Shown here piece after piece: positions 34,331-45,234 of a DNA stretch of 64,000 bases (position 1 is the first letter of the stretch; each line of letters begins with the position of its first letter). The notes beneath the pieces were generated by a model. That model did no database searches and was not told where the DNA came from. It was given only the letters and a program-made list of their open reading frames with translations. The position numbers and the translations under genes were made by a program. Source of the DNA: Oscheius dolichura (taxonomy: Eukaryota; Nematoda; Chromadorea; Rhabditida; Rhabditidae); contig OW051497.1 of assembly GCA_932521035.1 (NCBI GenBank), forward strand, positions 1,736,001 to 1,800,000. Direction: 5' to 3'.

Positions 34331-34788
34331 TTATTTTACATGTATCTTCTTCCAGTCGTCATCCTTGGATTTGTGCTCAGCGGGATATCCACTTCCGGAT
34401 TTTGAGTGGTGTTTTTTCTTTGGAACAGGTTCAGACTTTGGGTATACAGTTTGAACAATCTCGTCGTAGACACTGGCCAATTCCTTCAAATTGAATTTAG
34501 TTGCTTTAAAAAACAAGAGAAACTTACAGAGGAAATTTCGTTGGCTCTTGGGAGCAAGATCAGCACCGAAGTGACAATCATAATTATTCCGAGAACGACG
34601 ACAACGTAATCAACAAGGGGAGAATAGGAGACCTTTACTGGCTGGATAGCCTGAAATATGAATTACACAGGGGTAAATATAGGATTTACCTCTCGCGGGA
34701 CCTTTTCCACCTTTATATGAGTTAGGGTCATGTTCTTCTGAAGAATCTTCGCCTTAGGGTCATTGGGGCTGTTGAAAAAGAGCTTCAT
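34331..34788 (-). CDS. Single-span membrane protein (124 aa)
   Basis: Three exons: 34788-34690, 34650-34528, 34483-34331, all in phase 0. From MKLFFNSPNDPKAKILQKNM a polar N-terminus leads to one membrane span (about residues 46-67: YVVVVLGIIMIVTSVLILL), then a Lys/His/Ser-rich cytosolic-type tail (PKKKHHSKSGSGYPAEHKSK) ending KKIHVK. The frame stays open upstream to an ATG at 34908, so an N-terminal extension of 40 residues is possible. The third intron boundary uses a weak acceptor (TTTGAAG). No family is recognised. Confidence 0.65.
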
Positions 34789-34909
34789 GGCGGCGAGACG
34801 AACAAAAATAACTCTTAGTGGGGGTATTTGTATGGGACGGGAGGCGCGACTGTAAACTGTTTGAGGGGAAATAAACTGGAGAGCATAAACACCTAGCTCA
34901 TTTTTCACT

Positions 34910-35295
34910 GGTGGTGCAAGGGACCGTCACTGAACTTTAAGGAAGATGGGAGGACTTTATGTGGCAGATTATTTGCGGAATCCCTTCAAAGCTCAAGGGA
35001 GAGGCTGTTATATCTCTATTTAGAGATCAAATCATGGAAAACCCCCGCAATAGGCAATTTTTGTAAATTGGTTCCAACTTTGAAGGCCTCCAACGTGTTC
35101 CCCGACACCTACAAATTAGCAAAGAAGCCAAACGAGAAACCAAGAAAAAAAACAAAAGAAAACACGACAACAAGGAGGGTACAAAAAGGGAACTTTATTT
35201 GACATTAAAACATGACACTTTCATAAAACTTCTTGCGGAGTAATGCGATACGCAAACTGCCAGCATACTAAAAATAGCCAGTTATAGTTACATAT
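34910..35295. other. Short intergenic stretch
   Basis: It contains TTTATTTG near 35192, which is the poly(A) signal AATAAA for the minus-strand gene at 35296-35463. Nothing else is seen. Confidence 0.5.
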
Positions 35296-35463
35296 TTAAT
35301 AATAACGTACGGGGAACCGGGGCCGCCTGGCGGCAACAGGGCGAGGAAGAGGCGGAGGAGCGGCAGCTTCGGGAGCAGCAGAAGGGCCGGCAGGGGGAGG
35401 AGCGCCGGTAGCAGCAACGGCAGCAGAAGGAGCTGGGGAGACGGCCATCTGGTGGTGAGACAT
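35296..35463 (-). CDS. 55-aa Pro/Ala-rich protein
   Basis: A single-exon frame starts MSHHQMAVSPAPSAAVAATG and continues as an almost pure Pro/Ala/Ser low-complexity stretch. It ends ARRPRFPVRYY at TAA, so the C-terminus is basic and aromatic. GC content is much higher than the surroundings (CTGCTGCCG, GCTCCT codons), a strong codon-bias sign of coding. AATAAA follows at about 35192. Function unknown; it could be a disordered regulator or secreted peptide, but I see no signal peptide. Confidence 0.5.
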   Translation of the reverse strand: MSHHQMAVSPAPSAAVAATGAPPPAGPSAAPEAAAPPPLPRPVAARRPRFPVRYY

Positions 35464-36185
35464 TGGCAAGAATGAACTGGCCCTGGTCTAGCTCTGGTCA
35501 AAGAGGATTATTCCAAACTCGACGGGATGGCTCATTTTACCTGTTCGAGCGGTCTGTCCCTGGGATTCAGGGTACGGTCCGTTTCCTCTCTATTCTCTCA
35601 CTGTCTCCGATGTCCGAACCTTTCCCTCTTGAGATTTGGTCAGATAGAGCAACCAGGGGAATGATTCAGGTCTCTAGAAAACCATGAAAGGAGAGAAAAT
35701 GAAGAGGTTACTGTAGAAAAGAAAGAAGTAACCGCCCGAAATATTAGGTGTGGTGATAACGACTGTATTGTTTACCCAACTGTGCGGTAGGCGTATCTGA
35801 CAGTCGCAATGATTGTAGCCACGCCTCTACCGAACCTGTAATCGCTAACAACTCATATAGATATTGTCTTGCCCATTCTAGAGACGCTTCTTAACGTCTT
35901 TTGTTGTTCACTCCTTCGGAAACTAGCCAAAATATATGCCACGTCGCCTGAATTGGTTGTAGAACTCAAAACAACTCCTAGCCATTGCTTTGCGCACCCG
36001 TTACCCACAGAGGCACAGAGGCTGGCGCAATGTTTGCTTATCCAAAACACTCGATCGATGTTCTTCCTAGGGGTGACGGTCGGGCTGCCCCTCCTCCACC
36101 TAGAGATCGGGCCAACATTCGACGATTTTCCTATTTTGTCCCTTTTAATCTGCTCGTTCTATAAACACTCTACCTAGTTCAGAAA
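35464..36185. other. No supported gene
   Basis: A TTG-opened frame at 35869-36177 and a minus frame at 36050-35853 overlap and lack splice support. I leave both out. Confidence 0.4.
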
Positions 36186-36515
36186 ATGCCGTCGAAATAC
36201 ATTCCCCAAGCCCAGTTGTCCACCGCCCAGCGGAATAGAAGAAGACAGCTTTGGCGTGCTGCCAAAAGGAAGACGAAAAAAAACAAATTGAAACTCAATG
36301 GAAAGAAGCAGGTGAGAATTATGTCATTTACTCTTCTACTCAAAATATTGTAGATCCAGGCTCGCGGCCGTCGTTCTTCTCCTGTAGCTCGGCGTCCTTC
36401 TCCTCCCGTAGTTGTGCAACCCCCTCCTTTAGTGCCTGATCCCCCCGCCGCCTCTCAGGAAAAAGATCCACAGGCCGATATCGAAGCCCTGGTTTCCTTT
36501 TTCGATAACCCATAA
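36186..36515 (+). CDS. Small basic protein (95 aa), possibly nuclear
   Basis: Exon 1 is 36186-36311, exon 2 is 36354-36515; the intron is 42 bases, phase 0. MPSKYIPQAQLSTAQRNRRR and KRKTKKNKLKLNGKKQ are strongly basic and resemble nuclear or RNA-binding tails. A Pro-rich middle (ARRPSPPVVVQPPLVPDPPA) leads to an acidic C-terminus ending EALVSFFDNP. No folded domain is apparent. Confidence 0.6.
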
Positions 36516-37515
36516 ACCATTTTAAAAAAATTTGTTTTACTTGCATTAACAATGGGCTCGAACTAGTTTAATATTTCATCCCGGGGAAATCACAAGAACT
36601 GTTCCTGTTAGTTGATCCTCGTACCAACGTATCAACGACGATCAGCTGTTTCCGCCCGAAGAGGTCATGCCCTCCCGTTATTGATCCCCTCCGATCAGCT
36701 CTCTCGTTGCGTTCGGCCTTTGTTTCCTGCTAGTCCCAATGTCGTGCTTCCCGGGTCCCCCCTAAGAAGTTCACCTCAATAGGGGGCCATTTCTTCTTCT
36801 AATAGGCCGCTCCTTCTTGCTTGCCGACCCTCTGCCTGTGGAACACTTGGGAAACAGGCGGCGGCAGCCCATTCCTTTGTATCCCTTGATAGGTGTTGCT
36901 CTCGGAGGGGGCAATATTGGAGCTGATAAACGAGAAAATCCTGACAGTGACCCGATAATCTCATAGATTCGCGGCCAATGAAATAAGTGTAAAGTAATGT
37001 TAAAATAAGGAAAATGAACAGAAGACATAGGTTAAAACGCCTAGGGAACATGTAAAACAAACTTTGAAGGGCCTCACCTTATCTGCGAACCCACGCCTTG
37101 TTCAGCTTCCACCTTTTTGACCACTTGAGGGAGCCGGGGGAGCCGCTTATTAGTGACGGTAAATACCTGCATATCCATGACTTCGACGCGCCGGGGTATG
37201 ATGACTGGTCCCTAATAGAGGCGAGGAGGATGATCCGTACCCTTTATACCTCACAGGATTAGCAGGGCGCTAAACCATGGATCAATCCAATTCAATGAAA
37301 TACCATTTTACATTCACTGGACGAAGTTGTATTAGGAACCAACATTAGAATCCCTCTTTAAGTAGACGCAATTCTCTCATTTTTAAGCGATTTGGCCACT
37401 GTCCTCAAAGCTGAAAACCCTTTAATATCGAATTAACGGAATCTTCTTTAGCTACTTCCCCTGTGTGATGAGGGCGCGCTTTCCCCTTGGCTCTACCAAC
37501 CCGCTTAGCGGGATC
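36516..37515. other. No supported gene
   Basis: Short frames occur on the minus strand (36771-37060) without clear splicing. Bases 37465-37515 (GGGCGCGCTTTCCCCTTGG...CGCTTAGCGGGA) resemble an internal part of the adjacent 950-bp repeat (about 37997-38045). Confidence 0.4.
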
Positions 37516-38465
37516 GGTGAACGGATTGATCCATTCCAAGAAACTTGCCAAATTATTGGGTTCAAAAACGGGCTCGACTATAATCTCCATTCTTTATATG
37601 CGTACCGTTGAGTTCAGAGAAGAAGAACAATATTGCAGCCGTTCCATTCAAATCCAGTTACCGTAGTAGCGTGCTTGCGAATAGAGCGCAATTCCCCGCC
37701 CCCGTCATCAAGAAGTCCTTCCTACTGATTATAAGCTACTATATGATGTTTTCTTAGCTTTTTACTGTACTAATAATTGAATGTTAGTGACTGAATTTGC
37801 TCTGTATCATTTCCTAGCCTTTTCTCCCGGCATTTACACAAGCTGTACCCGAAAAGAGCGACTTCATTCCGACTCTGCCATTTTTAGATAATTAGAGGGC
37901 CGCCATCGGATTCAGCGTAGTCAAAAACCGCCAGACATGTAACCAGAATATCAAAAACCCTTATAATGGAGTTTTACTGCTTCCCCGAGTATATCAGGGC
38001 GCGCTGTCCCCTCGGCAGTACCGCCCTGCTTAGCGCAGTGGCGTAGAGTTCGGACTATTGTTCCGAGACTGAGCAAATCCTCGGACAATGCCGGTCATCC
38101 GTCTCAAAAGATGAAAGGAGAAGACCGAGGAAACATTTTTTGCATTTTTTGGAGTCATTCGAGAGCTGACGAGGTGCTCTACAATAATAACCACGTTTAA
38201 AAATAGCAGTGACCACAAATATGGATGAGAATGATAAATGCGCACGAAATCATGGTGCGCCAGGGAGTCAAGGACGGAGGTTCGACTCCCCTCATGGTCA
38301 AACCTCTTTTGCTTTTTTGCTTGATATTTTCTAGGGTAACTTAAGGGTCGGTGAACACTTTGGAAGCATCAAAAAAATTTTTTTTTCATATCAAAAAATT
38401 GTCAAACCCACCCTTCCTAGCTTCAATCTAATTACTCAAGACTCGCGTTATCCTAATAGTAGTCG
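37516..38465 (+). repeat. ~950-bp direct repeat, left copy
   Basis: This segment recurs at 45235-46186 in the same orientation with very high identity. It contains tRNA-like boxes (GCGCAGTGGCGTAGAGTTCGG near 38033 and GGTTCGACTCCCC near 38280), which suggests a tRNA-derived retroelement piece. No coding frame is evident. The two copies flank a 6.8-kb island of rearranged genes. Confidence 0.85.
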
Positions 38466-38868
38466 AGTTAATGGCCTTTTTGTTGATTGTATTGGCTCAA
38501 TTATCGAATGTTCCCCGTGGATACAGGGAAGCGAATGCCTCGCCCAGCGATCAGCTGACCGGCGCGGTGTCCAGCGTCCAGACCTTTAAATTGATCAGCT
38601 GTTACGGTTGACCCGCTCAAAACAACTCTAAAAGTTCCATTTATTATCTATAAAGCAGGCTGGAAAGCAGAAAATATATTGACTTATCCATAAGCTTATT
38701 CAGCTTTGCTTTCATGAAAAATAATCTTTAGAAACACGCGATTTTTCCGTTTTGTTTCCCTAAAACTGAAGAATTTCCCCCGTTTGAAACACTTTATAGG
38801 CTGAAATGTCTCCTTCTTTCTCTATTACTTCTTCACTTATTTTATCTGCAAATTAAAATTTATTTCAG

Positions 38869-41800
38869 AAATCCAACGAGGATCAAAAGTCGATGACGTT
38901 CACCAGTCCAGTAAGATTAAGCCAGGTAGGTGCATTTTCCTTAAATTTCTTATTTCTTCTCCCTTTTTAGACCGCTTGCAGATTACGAAAGCCCTCGAAA
39001 AGATTCAATAGTGTTCATGTTGACCATACTGGGGATCTTAAGATGAGATTCAGCGAAGGTGAGCCCTACACTTTTATTTTTATTTTCTAGTTTAAACAGG
39101 AACTTACAAAATGTGTTTTCCCATAGGGTATGTCTAACAGCTCCTTTTTAGTGCCCGGAATAGAATCGTTCATTTAAAACTCTTTATTTTAAAAGGAAAA
39201 TCAGAATTATGATGAAATGCAACCCATTCTGTGTGTGTATTGTTCCATCCCACCGCTAATCTTCTAATTTATAGCGGGGTACCCGAATATTCTATAAATT
39301 AAAATTTACAGAACAAAGTGAATACGGGGATTAAATAAAACTGGGGGGCAAACTCGTCGATTCATTGGTCATTAGTGGAATGTCGTTCATTTTTCTATTT
39401 CGGATATTTGGAAAATCATACAGTCTGCTGGAAGCCAGAATAGAAGGGAAAATCTCCTTTTTGCTTGCTAAACGGATTGTTTTGAAATTTGGGCTCGTTC
39501 TGTCATCTTTCTGGTCAAAAATGGTTCTACAGGATCTTTGGTAATCTTTGACTGGATGACTGGACTGTTTTCCAACAGAAAATGGTCAAAAGCTACAAGT
39601 TTTACCTGTTGACAAGCGAGAAAACGGTAAACTTGACCAAAAATGGCCCTTCATTGCTATGGATTCCCTTCCCGACGGTACGTCGCATCTGCAGCAGTCT
39701 TGGACAGCCAAAACTGGACCGACGCTGGTAGTTCACACCTATCTCACCGTGCCCATCGTGTCCCACGCTCTCCACAACCTTTATCACTGGGTATGTCCTT
39801 CATTTGACTACTGTAAATGAGCAAAAATCAGTCTTCGGCGTTTATTTGAGGCAAGAAGCTATTGCCAACTTTTGCTTACTTCTCGCTTTTCTGCTGGTTT
39901 TCTACTAATTTATTTGCTTTCCAGATATTCCAAGTTCTTTGTTGCGACGGCTGTTCTCTTTCTCGTCTTCATCGTCTCCAGATGGAGAGGCAATTACGAG
40001 CCAGTGGAACAGGAGAAGCCAAGCAGCAACCCCGGAGAAAATGGCCGTCCCGTCCATATCACCGACGAAGAAGGCAAGAAGGCTTCGCAAGCGTCCATCG
40101 CAGAATATGGCTTCAATGAATACGTCAGCAGTCAGATCTCCTTGACCAGGACAATTCCCGACGTTCGCTCGACCGAGTAGGCCCCTTTTTTTAAAAGCAG
40201 AATACAAAATTATACAGGTGTAAATACTGGCACTATCCGAAGTCCCTTCCCACCGTCTCCGTGGTCATTGTCTTCCATAATGAGGGCTGGTTTGCTCTGC
40301 TCCGAACGGTACATTCTGTCCTCTTGAGAAGTCCTCCCCAGTTGCTCAAGGAGACCATAATGGTCGGCGATGTTTCAACAAAAAGTTTGTTTCCCTCTCT
40401 TTACCCAATGTTTTCCATTTTAGAACATTTGAAAGCCCGCCTGGAGGAGTACATCTTTGACTGGATGACTGGACTGTTTTCCAACAGAAAATGGTCGAAA
40501 GCTACAAGTTTTACCTGTTGACAAGCGAGAAAACGGTAAACTTGACCAAAAATGGCCCTTCATTGCTATGGATTCCCTTCCCGACGGTACGTCGCATCTG
40601 CAGCAGTCTTGGACAGCCAAAACTGGACCGACGCTGGTAGTTCACACCTATCTCACCGTGCCCATCGTGTCCCACGCTCTCCACAACCTTTATCACTGGG
40701 TATGTTCTTCATTTGACTACTGTAAATGAGCAAAAATCAGTCTTCGGCGTTTTTTTGAGGCAAGAAGCCATCCCTGGTTAGAAATCTTTCGCGCTGTGAA
40801 AAACTGATTGCTAATTGGTTTGGCAAAGTTTTTTATAGAATTTTTTTTGCTATTTTATGAAAGGGAAGCCAGCGAAAGCGATTCCAGCCAACGTTTTGAC
40901 CTGTAGAACATGTTTTTACCTACTTCTGGTCAGTCGAATGCCCTGATTTTGGAAATTTTTGTGATTTGAACGAAAATTGAGGCGGCGCCAAAGTTGGGTC
41001 GATAAAACGGCTAAGAATTTCGTTAGATTTTTTGTGCTCATTCTGTAGATCAGGATGTGGCAAAGATTTATAGAGTAGAATCAAACAGTATTGATGTTTA
41101 AAAATCGAATAAAATGATGTATTTGGCGCCGAATCAGCAAAAATGGAAGGAGGAGGCTTTTCTTTCAATTCAGATCGCTTCTCTGTGATTTTTCTGCTTT
41201 CCAAGCTTTTTACGATTAAAAGGACGAAGTATAACGATTTAAAATGTGTTTTTAAAGAGAAAATAGGTTTATTTTCAGGTGCGGATTCGTTTGAACGAGC
41301 CAATCGGCAAATGGATCGTTTTGCTTGATCCTCAAGAGGTTGATACCCTTCTCTGGGACTGTTACACCCTTCCGGTCCGTTTTTTTCTCCTTTTCCCGGC
41401 CTAATTAACCACTTTGTTTCCAGAATTGTGATGTGCATGTAATCCCTGGCCACTATTACAATGTTTATGCCTGTGAGAAGATTAACTGGTACATAGAGCA
41501 GTGCCCCCTGCCGGGAACAATTGTCCTTGCCAAGGGCGGTGACTTTACTCCTCTATGGAAGCATCGAATCAACGGATGGAAAATTGTCATCGTTCATCCG
41601 CCTGGACTGAGCTGGGCTCTGCAACAAATGGCACTCGTACTGCCAGTTACCCTAGGACCACCGGGGCACGAAGAACTCAACGATGTACTCAAATGGTCAT
41701 ATCAATCGAGGTAATTCCTCTTTTACTCTATTGTCTACAATAATCGCACCCTATTACCCTATTCTCTTGGATTGTATTACCTCAAAAATGGAGACAGAAC

Positions 41801-42556
41801 GCCAAATTTCAAACTTGGCGCAATTTAAAATTTGCGCCTTTTTGCGCCAAAATGACTTTGTAAATGCGAACAAGCCCAGTGACTCCATTGCTCTCCAGAA
41901 GTTTTCTTGGGTTCAGAAGAAAGAGGGCAGAATTCTCTGGACGTTCCTCTTTTGTAAGCTTCAATGGTCAATTTTTTTGAAAATGGAACCGTATTTCGAA
42001 AATCGTATTGGAAGGAGTTGTAGAGAATGTTGTCCTCTTTCTTTTGAGCCTAGGAACATCCCCGGAGAGTAATAGAGTCGTCCACCATCACTTGTTTTCG
42101 TGTTGGGACCTTTGTGAATTAGTTTTCGGGGATAAAAAAGCCTTTTTATATAAAGTGGAGGTTACTGTATCTTTCTATTTCAGCATGTCGCTTCCCATTG
42201 TTTTTACCAAGCCGCTGGTTCCATTGGACAAGAAAGGATTGAGCCAGCTGTTGGGTAATTGCGGCCAGACTTATGCTGCAGCCGTCAAGCCGCCCGTGAC
42301 GATTCCTACCGCTTCTGGAGATGCAGCTCCTTCGTCTTTGGAGGACTTTCTCCACCACACTTTGCCGTCTACAATTACTGAACGCAATTTGGTTGGAATC
42401 TTTGAAGAAATGGAAAATTGTGGAAGAAGATCCCGATACAGCCCGGAGCCACCGCTGAAGGAGCCATATTTCAAGGTGCTCGGAGAGCCGATTCAGCCGC
42501 GGATCGTTGAGCTTCTACTGCCTGTGGAAGATAACATATCTTTCGTGGTTTGTTAG
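38869..42556 (+). CDS. Unrecognised multi-exon gene with duplicated exon
   Basis: Exons that join in phase: 38869-38925, 38971-39058, 39579-39790 or its copy 40488-40699, 41279-41374, 41424-41710, 42184-42556. With one of the duplicated exons the product is about 370 aa. The two copies cannot both be used, because the first ends in phase 0 and the second starts in phase 1. Peptides include [80 protein letters not shown] and [20 protein letters not shown]. No signal peptide was found and the start codon is unresolved. I do not recognise a family. A GalNAc-transferase fragment sits inside its third intron. Confidence 0.6.
39544..39859 (+). repeat. 316-bp duplication, first copy
   Basis: Nearly identical to 40453-40768 (a few differences over 316 bases). 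It carries the whole third exon of the neighbouring gene plus its acceptor and the start of the next intron. The GalNAc-transferase fragment lies exactly between the two copies. Confidence 0.92.
39925..40455 (+). pseudogene. GALNT10-like polypeptide GalNAc-transferase, 5' fragment
   Basis: Exons 39925-40176, 40218-40384 and 40424-40455 join in phase. They encode the type II membrane anchor ([16 protein letters not shown]), stem, and the start of the GT-A catalytic domain: [20 protein letters not shown], then [20 protein letters not shown] and [20 protein letters not shown]. This is the conserved N-terminal third of a Golgi mucin-type O-glycosylation enzyme. The usual VDD reads VGD here. After LKARLEEYI the sequence breaks into the 316-bp duplication. 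The metal-binding DxH and the WGGE/Gal-GalNAcT motif regions are absent from the window. No ATG exon was found. Confidence 0.9.
40453..40768 (+). repeat. 316-bp duplication, second copy
   Basis: Second member of the near-identical pair with 39544-39859. Its left edge fuses directly to the GalNAc-transferase reading frame after LKARLEEYI: that frame runs 20-odd codons into the duplicated DNA and stops at 40521. Confidence 0.92.
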
Positions 42557-42984
42557 CCGTTTGTTGGCTTTCTACTTCCTTAGGTTCCACTCTTTCGATC
42601 ATTCTTGGTTTTGTAGCGGTGTTTCCAAGTTTATGGGACAATTGAGGCTACAGTAACGTCTTTTACCCGGTTCTTGTGTCCCGCTCTTTCGAGGGGATTC
42701 CAAAAATTGAATACTACTCATAAGCGTCCACTTGCACGGAAATCTTTAGTAAAAGGCGAAAGATTTTCACGATTGAATGCAAGAGGACCAGAGGTAGCGG
42801 TAATTAGAAAGCGGCGGGGGGAATGCGTCGCGGCGGCCGACTATTTACGGGTGCAGCGCCGCTTTTCTTCGCTGGGTGGCTCCAAGTCTTGTGCCAATTG
42901 CGTTTTATCCAATTTTAACCAGTTGAATCCGTTTTTAAGTAAAGAAAAGCGTCATTCATGCCATTCTCGCTTATTTCTGACTAG
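42557..42984. other. Spacer with an unexplained open frame
   Basis: A 104-codon frame (42674-42988, Arg/Lys-rich) without known features lies between the unrecognised gene and the kinase relic. It may be chance. Confidence 0.35.
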
Positions 42985-44334
42985 ATGAACGTGGCCAAAG
43001 GTTGTTACTTTTCTACTCTTTGTCAAGCAATTCGTACCGTTTCAGCAGAGGCTGATAAAGCCACCGCCAACCAAGAACACCACGAGGAGACGGCTAAATT
43101 GATCGTCAAAAATAGCCTATTAAACACAGGAACAGCAACGCCAAAGAATCCGACAAGCAAAAAGAGGAATGCCGCAACAGTCAGCCTGTCGAGAGGTCTT
43201 CATGAATCGCCGCAATCGACGCAAAGATTGGAGGCACTGACGCCAAAAATGGAGACTCCCGCGGCAACGTCTGTGGACAAGAGAGGAGAGAAGAAGGCCA
43301 GACGGATCCAAGCAGTCCAGCCGGATGCTCTGGATCACTCGAAGGTGAAGAGACTAGTCGAAGAGGGCAGCGTACTGATGTCGCGCTTCCTAATCGATGG
43401 AATGGCGGCTTTGGTCAAGTCTATTTGGGAACGGACAATGTGACCGGGATGAAGTGCGCCGTGAAGGTACAGGGAGTACAGGGCGGCGTGGAGTCGTAGA
43501 AGCGGATCAAGCTGGAGATGATGCTCTATGCCCGGCTCAGAGGACAGGATCATATTCCCCTGCTGATAGCGGCTTGCCCTCTTCCGAATGAAGTGGGAAT
43601 AGCCATGGAAATGCAGCTGGTCGGGCGCAGTTTGGCGGATGTTCGTCGCCAGATGCCGGCTGGGCGCTTCTCCCATGGGACTCTTTTCCGAGCCATGCGG
43701 CAGGTACTCTCGGCCATTTCCGTCATCCACGAAGTTGGCTTTCTTCATCGCGACGTCAAGCCGCCCAATTGTTGTCTGGGAGCTATCGATGTGGGAAGGA
43801 TATATCTCCTGGATTTTGGTAAGACTCTTTCAAAATGTTACTGTATCTTTTAAAGATCTATGCCGTCAATATATCGATTGTACTGGAATGGTGCGCAAGC
43901 TAAGGAAGGAGGCGCCATTCCGCGGTACTCTACGGTATGCCAGCCTCGCGGGCCATGCTAAGCAAGAATTTGGACCGTGTAACGACTTGGTGGCCTTTCT
44001 CTACTCAACCGTTGAACTGGAAAATGCCGGCCTGCCGTCGAGTCACGTAGCGGAGAAGGATAGAATTGAAAAGATGAAGAGCGACATCAGCAACCAGCAG
44101 TTCTGTACCAATCAGCCGCAGCTGTTGGCCTTTACGGAAGAGGTCATGTCGATGAAATACCACACAATACCGGATTATGGAGTGCTGATGAAGCTGTTTG
44201 ATCAGTTTCAACCGGCCGGCCTGGCCACGGACACCCCGTATGATTGGGAGATAAATCCGTGTGAGCTGGAGTTGAAGGTCAAGAAGCCGGACGACCATCC
44301 GATGACTAATACACTGCCGCAGGAAAAACCCTAA
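42985..44334 (+). pseudogene. CK1/tau-tubulin-kinase-like kinase, decayed
   Basis: An N-terminal Thr/Lys-rich frame (42985-43443) runs into the kinase domain, but the glycine loop NGGFGQVYLGTDNVTG and the lysine strand MKCAVKVQ are in another frame from 43401, so a frameshift separates them. That frame then meets TAG at 43497-43499, just before KRIKLEMMLYARLRGQDHIP. The rest of the domain is clear: LVGRSLADVRRQMPAGRFS, HEVGFLHRDVKPPNCCLG, then the exon joint 43818/43856, FRGTLRYASLAGHAKQEFGP and SMKYHTIPDYGVLMKLF. The catalytic HRD is kept. The splice joint changes DFG to DFD. Worm genomes carry large families of such kinases, many testis-expressed. This one looks inactivated by frameshift, stop and motif loss. 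Confidence 0.88.
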
Positions 44335-44349
44335 ACTGACTGAAGTTTA

Positions 44350-45015
44350 GAATATGAAACGAGTTGTGAAGACATAGATGGGTGATTATAAGCAGTATTA
44401 TTTGACGAGGGAACCTCAAGCGGCTAAAATTGATCCTGGTGATTTAACTGAGCAGATCGCTATCAAGGAACGGCTACAGTGTAAAGATTTTCATTGGTAA
44501 GCCCTTAAAAGCTTTTTTAAATACAGTATCCTTTCAGGTATATGGAAAACATGGCATATGACGTGTTGCCCAGCTATCCGCTCCTCCCGCCGAATAAAGT
44601 TTGGGGTCGACGAATACTTTTTCCCGTAAGTGGCTACTGTATTCCTTTAATTCTTTCCATTTTAGAGAAGCGCCTCGAGAGATTGGGTTCGATTCCTGGC
44701 CGCTTGGGTGTTGGCAACTGTCGCCACGGCGGAACACGAATCCTTCGATTGAATACGGATGGCCAACTGGCCCAGGGAGAATGGTGCCTGAGGCCGAATG
44801 GGAACGCTGTTCAGTCGGAGGCCTGTGTCAAGGGAACTGTCGACGGTCCGTGGAGATATGACGAGGAGACGAAGCAGATTATGACCATCGCCAGTCTCTG
44901 CATCACAATGCCCAGCGGTAACGAAGAAAACAGCAGCCAGATTCGACTGATGGAATGCGACGCGACAAATGAGCTGCAGAAATTTGAATGGAAAGAATTT
45001 TATGAATCTCTATGA
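44350..45015 (+). pseudogene. GALNT10-like GalNAc-transferase, 3' fragment
   Basis: Reading from 44354, KRVVKT is followed by TAG (44375-44377) where the family has Trp in the (E)VWMDEY motif, then MGDYKQYYLTREPQAAK continues in frame. Exons end at 44496, then 44538-44625 and 44668-45015 (the last acceptor is TTTTAGAG). IKERLQCKDFHWYMENMAYD is the family linker between catalytic and lectin domains. The C-terminal ricin-type lectin domain follows (EWCLRPNGNAVQSEACVKGT, ASLCITMPSGN, IRLMECDA). AATAAA is at 45065-45070. With the 5' fragment at 39925-40455, it lacks roughly 300 middle residues. Confidence 0.9.
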
Positions 45016-45234
45016 GGAGTTATTTTTGTTGGTCTTTGTTTTATAGTTTTATTGTAAGAGTTCGAATAAATGGAAACAAAACCCCCCTTGATACTTCCTT
45101 GAATGAAAAGATTTGGTCCCTTTAGCCCATAATCAAGTCCAGGAAGAGATTTTAAAAATTCAAATCTTCCGCTTGTCTCAATCGCCCTACTGCTGTTGAA
45201 TACGAAGAACTACGGCTACAGGACTCGGCTTTGT

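Noticed and set aside
35869-36177. 102-codon + strand frame
   Set aside because: Starts at TTG, not ATG, and overlaps another frame. No splice or family support.
38030-38300. tRNA genes in the 950-bp repeat
   Set aside because: Box motifs lack a complete cloverleaf and recur identically in the second repeat copy, which fits a tRNA-derived element better.
43466-43498. 33-base intron removing the kinase TAG
   Set aside because: Shorter than other introns here, GC-rich, and its removal would delete conserved kinase residues. A nonsense change is simpler.
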